From Nonomuraea sp. SYSU D8015 (GTDB lineage: Bacteria > Actinomycetota > Actinomycetes > Streptosporangiales > Streptosporangiaceae), in contig NZ_VJYI01000009.1 of assembly GCF_008065375.1 (NCBI RefSeq), positions 124,001-188,000 on the forward strand: a stretch of DNA of 64,000 nucleotides. The letters run 5' to 3'. Numbering within the stretch: the first letter of the stretch is position 1; every line of letters begins with the position of its first letter. The translations under genes were made by a program, and so were the position numbers. Below the pieces are notes generated by a model. That model searched no databases. It was not told the origin of the DNA and saw nothing but the letters and a program-made list of their open reading frames with translations. Shown one piece after another: positions 58,297-64,000 of the stretch.

Positions 58297-60021
58297 GTGG
58301 ACGCGGTACAAGGCACTCTCGACGAGCTCGGCACTCCGCTCAGTGAGGTCACGTTCGTCGTGTTCGACCTGGAGACGACCGGCGGCGCCCCCTCCGACGA
58401 CGCCATCACCGAGATCGGCGCGGTCAAGGTGCGGGCGGGCGAGGTGCTGGGCGAGTTCTCCACGCTGGTCGATCCCGGCGGGCCGATTCCGCCGTTCATC
58501 TCCGTGCTGACCGGCATCACCGACGCCATGGTCATGGCCGCGCCGCGGATCGAGGCGGTGCTGCCGAGCTTCCTGGAGTTCGTCCGCGGGGCCGTGCTGG
58601 TGGCCCACAACGCCGGGTTCGACACCCGCTTCATCAAGGCCGCCTGCGCCGCGCAGGGCTATCCCCCGCCCGCCAACCCGGTCGTCGACACCGTCGACCT
58701 GGCCAGGCGCGTGCTGACCCGCGACGAGATCCCCAACGCCAAGCTGGCCACGCTGGCGAGGTTCTTCCGCAGCCCGGTCGAGCCGTGCCACCGTGCCCTG
58801 CAGGACGCCAGAGCCACCGTCGACGTGCTGCACGGGCTGATCGAGCGGGCCGGGTCGTTCCAGGTCCACACGCTCGAAGAGCTCAAGTCGTTCGTCCGCG
58901 CCCCCACGCCCGAGCAGCAGCGCAAACGCCACCTGGCCGAGTCCGTGCCGCACGCGCCCGGCGTCTACCTCTTCGAGGACGAGCGCGGCGAGGTGCTCTA
59001 CATCGGCAAGAGCACCAACCTGCGCAACCGCGTGCGCTCCTACTTCACCGCCGGCGAGACTCGGCCGCGCATCCGCGAGATGATCGGCATCGCCGAGCGG
59101 GTGCGCCACATCGTCTGCGCCACCGCCCTGGAGGCCGAGGTCAGGGAGCTGCGCCTGATCGGCGGCGCCAAGCCGCGCTACAACCGCCGATCCCGCTTCC
59201 CCGAGAAGGTCGTCTGGCTCAAGCTCACCGCCGAGCCGTTCCCCCGCCTGTCGATCGTGCGCGACTTGAAGGACGACGAGGCCACCTATCTCGGCCCCTT
59301 CACCAGCGCCCGCCTGGCCGACGACGCCCGCATCGCGCTGCACGAGGCGGTGCCGCTGCGCCAGTGCACCCAGCCGATCAGCCTGCGCACCCGGCGCACG
59401 GCGTGCGTGCTGCACGAGATGGGCCGCTGCGGCGCGCCGTGCGAGGGCAAGGAGAGCGCGGAGGAATACGCCATCCACGTCGAGAACGCCCGGCGCGCCA
59501 TGACGCTCGACGCCACGCCCGTCTTCACCGCGGTGTCGGCCCGCATGGAGCGCCTGTCGGTGGAGCAGCGCTACGAGGAGGCGTCCGTCGACCGCGACCG
59601 GCTGGCGGCGTTCGTCCGCACGGCGGCCCGCATGCAGCGGCTGAGCTCCATCACCCGCATCCCGCAACTGGTCGCCGCCAGCCCGGCCTTCGGCGGCGGC
59701 TGGGACATCCACGTGATCCGCTACGGCCGCCTCGCGGCGGCCGGCGTCATGCCCAAGGGCGCCCACCCGACCCCTTTCGTGGCCTCCCTGACGGCCACGG
59801 CGGAGGTCGTCATCCCCGGTCCCGGCCCGGTCCACGCCGCGAGCGCCGAGGAGACCGAGTGCATCCTGCGCTGGCTGGAGTCGCCGGGCGTGCGGCTCGT
59901 GGAGGTCGACGGCGAGTGGAGCCTGCCCGCCTGGGGCGCCGCCCGCCACAAGGCCCGCATCGATCTCGCCTACAGCCATCTCGAGCGGGGCCGGGGACGG
60001 GAGGGGCGGCCGTTGCAGTGA
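58297..60021 (+). CDS. DEDDh exonuclease fused to UvrC-like GIY-YIG nuclease
   Basis: The 574-residue protein begins with a DnaQ-type 3'-5' exonuclease (~15-185): FDLETTGG (D24, E26), GAVLVAHNAGFDTRF and HRALQDARATVD, which supply the DEDDh residues. A GIY-YIG domain follows (~220-300: PGVYLFEDERGEVLYIGKSTNLRNRVRSYF), then a UvrC-like Cys segment (CVLHEMGRCGAPCEG) and a UVR-like helix pair (MERLSVEQRYEEASVDRDRLAAF). It resembles Cho-type proteins and probably acts in DNA repair, incising and trimming damaged strands. It starts at GTG 58297 with no strong ribosome site. Fusions of this kind occur in actinobacteria. Confidence 0.9.
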   Translation: MDAVQGTLDELGTPLSEVTFVVFDLETTGGAPSDDAITEIGAVKVRAGEVLGEFSTLVDPGGPIPPFISVLTGITDAMVMAAPRIEAVLPSFLEFVRGAVLVAHNAGFDTRFIKAACAAQGYPPPANPVVDTVDLARRVLTRDEIPNAKLATLARFFRSPVEPCHRALQDARATVDVLHGLIERAGSFQVHTLEELKSFVRAPTPEQQRKRHLAESVPHAPGVYLFEDERGEVLYIGKSTNLRNRVRSYFTAGETRPRIREMIGIAERVRHIVCATALEAEVRELRLIGGAKPRYNRRSRFPEKVVWLKLTAEPFPRLSIVRDLKDDEATYLGPFTSARLADDARIALHEAVPLRQCTQPISLRTRRTACVLHEMGRCGAPCEGKESAEEYAIHVENARRAMTLDATPVFTAVSARMERLSVEQRYEEASVDRDRLAAFVRTAARMQRLSSITRIPQLVAASPAFGGGWDIHVIRYGRLAAAGVMPKGAHPTPFVASLTATAEVVIPGPGPVHAASAEETECILRWLESPGVRLVEVDGEWSLPAWGAARHKARIDLAYSHLERGRGREGRPLQ

Positions 60022-60038
60022 CCCGCTAGAGTTGGTCC

Positions 60039-60326
60039 ATGGTCACGGCTATCGTCCACATCAATGCCGAGGTTGACCGGATCACGGAGGTCGCCGAGAC
60101 GATCGCCGAGATCGACGGGGTCAGCGAGGTCTACTCCATCACCGGCGAATACGACCTGCTGGCCATGGTCCGGGTGCCGGTCTATGAGCAGATCGCGGAG
60201 ATCGTTCCCGGGCGGATCAACAAGGTCGACGGCGTGCTGCACACGGAGACGCACATCGCGTTCCGCGCCTACTCCAAGCACGACCTGGACGCGGCCTTCT
60301 CCATCGGCTTCCCCGAGGCCGACTGA
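60039..60326 (+). CDS. Stand-alone Lrp/AsnC ligand-binding (RAM) domain protein
   Basis: This 95-residue protein is only the C-terminal RAM domain of Lrp/AsnC regulators (MVTAIVHINAEVDRITEVAETIAEIDGVSEVYSITGEYDLLAMVRV, then VDGVLHTETHIAF). The DNA-binding helix-turn-helix is absent. Such proteins oligomerise and bind amino acids, probably modulating full-length Lrp proteins. It has its own ATG 60039, 17 bp after the exonuclease gene and likely co-transcribed with it, and converges on qcrB, separated by a strong terminator. The same neighbourhood is common in actinomycetes as far as I recall. Confidence 0.9.
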   Translation: MVTAIVHINAEVDRITEVAETIAEIDGVSEVYSITGEYDLLAMVRVPVYEQIAEIVPGRINKVDGVLHTETHIAFRAYSKHDLDAAFSIGFPEAD

Positions 60327-60630
60327 CCTTCCACAGAGCTGCCTGCGCACGGACGGCGAGGGCTGCCGTCCTCTCGTGCGCGTGACCGCGCCTGTATCGC
60401 ATGCGCGGCTCGCCGGCGTGCTCATGCTGGGAGACGGGTGACGATTCGGCCACGGAGCCGGCCCAGGATGCGCCCCGTCACGGCGAGAAACCCGTGAGCC
60501 TTCACCACCGGCCATGACGGGCGGCAAGGGTCTACGGCGCGTGCGGTGACCTTGGGCGACCGTAAAAGATGGGCGCACAGCAACCGGGCCCGGACGGAAA
60601 GATCCGTCCGGGCCCGGTTCTACAGAAGCA
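60327..60630. other. 304-bp convergent intergenic region
   Basis: Between the RAM-domain gene and qcrB there is no convincing gene; the open frames crossing it have no ribosome sites. Its only clear element is the terminator at 60582-60619. Confidence 0.6.
60582..60619. terminator. 17-bp perfect stem, bidirectional terminator
   Basis: AACCGGGCCCGGACGGA (60582-60598) pairs without mismatch with TCCGTCCGGGCCCGGTT (60603-60619) around an AAGA loop, twelve bases past the qcrB stop. It is the strongest hairpin in the window and insulates the respiratory operon from the convergent genes. Confidence 0.92.
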
Positions 60631-62289
60631 TCAGTGCGTCAAACTACGGTCGTCGCCGTGGCCGACGGCCGCGTGCTCCTCATCCTCGTGCCCGTGCCCG
60701 TGCCCGTCGTCCAGCGGGATCTTCTCCCCGCCGTACGCCTTCGACATGCGGGCGCGCAGCTTGCCGAGCGGCCCGCGCATGCCCTTGGGCGGGATGCCCG
60801 CGGGGTCCTCGGCCACCGGCAGCATCGCCACCGGCTCCTTGCCACGCATGTGAGCCTCGATGTCCTCCGCCGGAGGCGTGTGGACCTCGATGAACTCACC
60901 GTGCGGCAGCCGCTTGATGACGCCGGACTCCACACCGTGCGAGATGACCGCCGCGTCGGAGCGCTGCAGGCCCAGGCAGATGCGGTAGGTGATCACGTAC
61001 GCCAGCGCCGGAGCGACGAAGACGAGCACGCGGCCGCCGTACGTCGTCCAGTTGAGGCTGATCTGGAAGTTCGCCGAGATCTCGTCGTTGGCGCCGAGCA
61101 GCCACAGCACGCCGTAGAACGTGATGGCCGACATGCCGATCGAGGTGCGGTGCGGGTTGTTGCGCGGGCGGTCCGCGACGTGGTGCTCGCGGTTGTCGCC
61201 CGTCACCCAGCGTTCCAGGAACGGATAGAGCGCCAGACCGGTCATGATGATGCCCATCGGCACCAGCGCCGGGATGATCACGCTCAGCGGCAGCGTACCC
61301 GCATGGGACGTGCCGAAGAGGTTGATCTCCCACGCCGGCATGATGCGCAGCGCGCCTTCGAGGAAGCCCATGTACCAGTCGGGCTGTGAGCCCGCCGACA
61401 CGTCCGCGGGTGTGTACGGGCCGAACAGCCAGATCGGGTTGATCTGGGTGAACGTCGCCAGACCCGCCACCACGCCCAGCGTGAACAGGAAGTACGCGCC
61501 CGCCTTGGCCATGAAGGCCGGGTAGAACGGCGCGCCCACCACGTTGGCGTTGGTGCGGCCCTTGCCGGGCATCTGGGTGTGCTTCTGCACCCACATGAGC
61601 ACCATGTGGGCCGAGACCAGCGCCAGCAGGATGCCGGGGATGAGCAGGATGTGCAGCGAGTAGAACCTGGGGATGATGTCCTCGCCCGGGTATTCGCCGC
61701 CGAACAGGAAGAACGTGATGTACGTGCCCACCAGCGGCAGCGAGATCGCTACGCCCTCGGTGATCCGCAGACCGGCGCCGGAGAGCAGGTCGTCGGGGAG
61801 GGAGTAGCCGGTGAGGCCCTCGGCCAGCGCCAGCGTGAGCAGCAGCACGCCGATGATCCAATTGATCTCGCGCGGCTTGCGGTAGGCGCCGGTGAAGAAC
61901 ACCCGCAGCATGTGGACCGTCATGCCGGCCACGAACAACAGGGCCGCCCAGTGGTGCATCTGCCGGATGAGCAGACCACCCCTGACGTCGAAGCTGATCT
62001 CCAGCGACGACGCGTAGGCCTCGGACATCATGACGCCCTTGAGCGGCGCGTACGAGCCGTCGTAGGCGATCTCCATCATGCTGGGCTTGAACCAGAACGT
62101 CAGGAACGTGCCGGTCAGCAGCAGGATGACGAACGAGTAGAGCGCGATCTCACCCAGCAGGAACGACCAGTGGTCGGGGAAGATCTTCCGCATGTTGCGC
62201 TTGAGGAAGTTTCCCGCGCCGAGCCGCTCGTCGAGGAAGGTGGACGGACCGGAGATCGCCTTCGGGACCGTCTTCAACTGGTCGGTCAT
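60631..62289 (-). CDS. qcrB: Cytochrome bc1 complex cytochrome b subunit
   Basis: This 552-residue subunit of the actinobacterial cytochrome bcc complex carries hemes bL and bH and oxidises menaquinol. It has nine or so transmembrane helices, with HHWAALLFVAGMTVHMLR and IPGILLALVSAHMVLMWVQKH as heme-ligand helices and PDWYMGFLEGALR in place of the PEWY loop. The C-terminal extension (~390-552) is long, as in actinobacteria, and ends in a His/Asp/Glu-rich tail (DDGHGHGHEDEEHAAVGHGDD) that could bind metal. ATG 62289 overlaps the qcrA stop by 4 bp. Confidence 0.96.
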   Translation of the reverse strand: MTDQLKTVPKAISGPSTFLDERLGAGNFLKRNMRKIFPDHWSFLLGEIALYSFVILLLTGTFLTFWFKPSMMEIAYDGSYAPLKGVMMSEAYASSLEISFDVRGGLLIRQMHHWAALLFVAGMTVHMLRVFFTGAYRKPREINWIIGVLLLTLALAEGLTGYSLPDDLLSGAGLRITEGVAISLPLVGTYITFFLFGGEYPGEDIIPRFYSLHILLIPGILLALVSAHMVLMWVQKHTQMPGKGRTNANVVGAPFYPAFMAKAGAYFLFTLGVVAGLATFTQINPIWLFGPYTPADVSAGSQPDWYMGFLEGALRIMPAWEINLFGTSHAGTLPLSVIIPALVPMGIIMTGLALYPFLERWVTGDNREHHVADRPRNNPHRTSIGMSAITFYGVLWLLGANDEISANFQISLNWTTYGGRVLVFVAPALAYVITYRICLGLQRSDAAVISHGVESGVIKRLPHGEFIEVHTPPAEDIEAHMRGKEPVAMLPVAEDPAGIPPKGMRGPLGKLRARMSKAYGGEKIPLDDGHGHGHEDEEHAAVGHGDDRSLTH

Positions 62290-63398
62290 GCCTGGCCTCC
62301 CTGTTCCCTGGCAGCCTTCTCGGCGTCACCGCGCTCCCAGTAGCTGGGACCGACCGGCACGTCGAAGTCTCCCTGGGCGATGAGGTAGCCCTGCTCGTCG
62401 ACGGCGATCGGCAGCTGCGGCAGCGGCCGCGCGGCCGGGCCGAAGACGACCTTGGCGCCGTCGGCGGCGTCGAACGTCGACTGGTGGCACGGGCAGAGGA
62501 TGTGGTGGGTGTTCTGCTCGTAGAGGGCCGCCGGGCAGCCCACGTGGGTGCAGATCTTGGAGTAGGCCACGATGCCGTCGTGCGTCCAGTTCTTCCTGAC
62601 GCCGGCCTTCAGCTCTTCGGGGCGGAACTTGATGAGGATGAGCGTGGCCTTGGCGAGGGCGTTGAGGTCGTGCTCGTAGCCCTCGGGGACCACCGAGAGG
62701 ATGCCGCCGGGCGAGTTGAAGTCGGCGGCGCGGATCGGCTGCCCCGTGCCCTCGACGACGAGCTTGAGCGGCTTGCCCTCCTTGTTCTTCTCACCCCAGA
62801 CCGTGTGGCGCAGCAGGTTGTTGAACTTCGCGCCCGGCATCTTGCTGTTGTCGAGGTCGCGCAGCAGCACCAGCGGCACCAGGCCCAGCGGCGCGGCCGC
62901 CAGCAGCAGGGTGCGGCGCAGCAGCTTGCGCTTGACGAAGCCGCTCTCGTTGGCGCCCTGGACGAACGTGTCGGCCACGACCTCGCGGTCGGCCTCGGCG
63001 GAGGCCATCTCGTGGCGCTCCTGGATCAGCGAGTATTTCGGCATGATCTGGCGGACCCAGACCACGATGCCGATCGCCAGCGCCAGGATCGCGACCGTCA
63101 GGGAGGTGCCCAGCGCGAGGTTGGACGTGCCGGTCGCCTCAGGGCTTCCCACCTGGAACACCACGTAGGAGATGAGGAACGCGATGCCCGCGAGGAAAGT
63201 GATCGTGAAGCAGAGCGCCACGACCTTCTCGGCCTTGCGGGCCTTGGCCTCGTCCTGCAGCGTCACGCCGGGGACTTCGGCGTCGACGTCCGCCGTTTCC
63301 ACGGTGCCGAGCATCGAGGTGCCCGGCGCGGGGGTGCCGATGACGCGCTTGGGGACGCGCTCGTCCGGCTGCTCGATCTCGTGCTCGTTGTCTGTCAT
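62286..63398 (-). CDS. qcrA: Cytochrome bc1 complex Rieske iron-sulfur subunit
   Basis: This 370-residue subunit passes electrons from menaquinol to cytochrome c. It has three transmembrane helices typical of actinobacteria (VVALCFTITFLAGIAFLISYV, LTVAILALAIGIVVWV, RTLLLAAAPLGLVPLVLL) and the 2Fe-2S Rieske motifs CTHVGCPAAL and CPCHQSTFD, with FGPAARPLPQLPI. The charged N-terminus (~1-65) is cytoplasmic. ATG 63398 (MTDNEHEIEQP) overlaps the qcrC stop (ATGA), so the three subunits are translationally coupled. A longer in-frame reading is a shadow of qcrC. Confidence 0.96.
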   Translation of the reverse strand: MTDNEHEIEQPDERVPKRVIGTPAPGTSMLGTVETADVDAEVPGVTLQDEAKARKAEKVVALCFTITFLAGIAFLISYVVFQVGSPEATGTSNLALGTSLTVAILALAIGIVVWVRQIMPKYSLIQERHEMASAEADREVVADTFVQGANESGFVKRKLLRRTLLLAAAPLGLVPLVLLRDLDNSKMPGAKFNNLLRHTVWGEKNKEGKPLKLVVEGTGQPIRAADFNSPGGILSVVPEGYEHDLNALAKATLILIKFRPEELKAGVRKNWTHDGIVAYSKICTHVGCPAALYEQNTHHILCPCHQSTFDAADGAKVVFGPAARPLPQLPIAVDEQGYLIAQGDFDVPVGPSYWERGDAEKAAREQGGQA

Positions 63399-64000
63399 GG
63401 CTTGTGTCGCTTCTTCGCGGTGATCCAGATGGCGGCGAGTGCGAGGGCGGGAAGACCCACGATCCACGCTACGAGACCTTCGGTCACGGGGCCAATGCGC
63501 CCGAGGCCGAAACCTCCCGGGTCCTTCTGCGCGCGCACCTGGGTGATGTAGGCGATCATGTCCTGCTTCTCTTTGGGCGTGATCGTCGTGTCGTTGAAGA
63601 CGGGCATGGCCTGCGGGCCGGTGACCATCGCCTCGTAGATCTGCGTCGGGGTCGCCGAGTTGAGGTTGGGAGCGTACTTGCCCTGCGTCAGGGCGCCGCC
63701 GGCGCCGACCCAGTTGTGGCACTGGATGCAGTTGGCGCGGAAGAGCTCGCCGCCCCTGCCGGCGTCGCCGCCCTTCGGGTCGACCTGCTCGGCCGCCGGG
63801 ACGAGCGGGCCACCGCCGAGCGACTGCACGTAGGCCGCGATCTGGCGGGTCGTCGTCTCGTTGACCCAGCGCGCCGGAGGCTTGCGCGGGGCCTGAGCGC
63901 CGGGGTTGGCCGCGGGCATGCGGCCGGTGCTCATCTGGAAGTCGACGGCCGCGGCGCCGACGCCGATGAGCGTGGGCGCCGTGCCGGTGCCCTCCGCGTT
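63395..64000 (-). CDS. qcrC: Cytochrome bc1 complex diheme cytochrome c subunit, 5' part outside window
   Basis: This is the C-terminal ~200 residues of QcrC. The frame is open to the window edge (NAEGTGTAPTLIGVGAAAVDFQ before MSTGRMP), so the gene begins beyond it, and the internal ATG at 63934 is not the start. One heme c site, CIQCHNWVGAGG, is visible with the axial Met region (GPQAMPVFND); the first heme site should lie outside. A single C-terminal transmembrane helix (LVAWIVGLPALALAAIWI) ends in KKRHKP. It is the first of qcrC-qcrA-qcrB; cytochrome oxidase ctaE probably lies further upstream. Confidence 0.95.
   Translation of the reverse strand, partial: NAEGTGTAPTLIGVGAAAVDFQMSTGRMPAANPGAQAPRKPPARWVNETTTRQIAAYVQSLGGGPLVPAAEQVDPKGGDAGRGGELFRANCIQCHNWVGAGGALTQGKYAPNLNSATPTQIYEAMVTGPQAMPVFNDTTITPKEKQDMIAYITQVRAQKDPGGFGLGRIGPVTEGLVAWIVGLPALALAAIWITAKKRHKP

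Noticed and set aside
63395..63934. A complete 179-residue cytochrome starting at ATG 63934
   Set aside because: The frame stays open and protein-like to the window edge, and QcrC needs a first heme site upstream, so it is a partial gene.

Overview
The window is very GC-rich DNA with strong third-position G/C bias, many GTG starts, 4-bp ATGA/GTGA gene overlaps and a typical actinobacterial gene content. This includes a qcrCAB cytochrome bcc complex, a PimB-type mannosyltransferase, receptor Ser/Thr kinases, MmpL-type and MacB-type transporters, and a c-di-AMP riboswitch ahead of an NlpC/P60 hydrolase. I infer a filamentous or sporulating actinomycete, most likely of the Streptosporangiales (Nonomuraea-like). 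The genus is an impression from gene style, not proven. It looks like chromosomal core and near-core DNA: I see no insertion sequence, prophage, CRISPR array, tRNA or rRNA.

Layout. 1-4 kb: a two-component pair (regulator cut by the window edge) and two tandem MHYT-domain membrane sensors. 3.7-8.2 kb: carbon metabolism, with a PPi-type phosphofructokinase divergent from glycerol kinase across a DasR-like (dre) palindrome, then a lactonase and a MarR-GNAT fusion. 8.2-11 kb: an MmpL exporter with a divergent TetR regulator and clear operators. 11-18.4 kb: a PhoX-like protein, a methyltransferase/DUF2064 pair, Dps, and a translationally coupled MerR-like/VIT-VWA pair whose first gene holds tandem-repeat linkers. 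18.4-24.8 kb: YciI, a Crp/Fnr regulator with a dyad at its own start codon, trehalose-phosphatase with homocysteine methyltransferase, a DoxX/MarR divergon, an acyltransferase and a carboxylesterase.

24.8-32.5 kb: a conserved-looking run (secreted propeller-like protein, EEP hydrolase, ROK glucokinase, CxxC protein, ArsA ATPase, SRPBCC protein, phosphoesterase), then a long-chain acyl-CoA synthetase. 32.5-43 kb: a MerR/aldo-keto reductase divergon, PimB with an M48 CAAX-type protease and a second metallopeptidase-like protein, two NlpC/P60 cell-wall hydrolases (one under a c-di-AMP riboswitch and apparently starting at CTG), a methyltransferase/LysR divergon and a NYN-domain protein. 43-49 kb: a phosphotransferase overlapping a two-component system, and a bacterial PH-domain operon.

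49-58.2 kb is the most unusual block. A three-gene MacB-like ABC transporter faces a single-pass membrane protein carrying two copies of an extracytoplasmic Cys/Trp module (DUF3558-like by eye). Two overlapping receptor Ser/Thr kinase genes upstream of it carry the same kind of module as their sensor domain. Similar CTTGCA boxes precede the transporter and the membrane-protein gene, so I suggest one envelope-sensing system. 58.3-64 kb: a DEDD-exonuclease/GIY-YIG fusion, a stand-alone AsnC-type ligand domain, a strong bidirectional terminator, and qcrB-qcrA-qcrC (qcrC cut by the window end).
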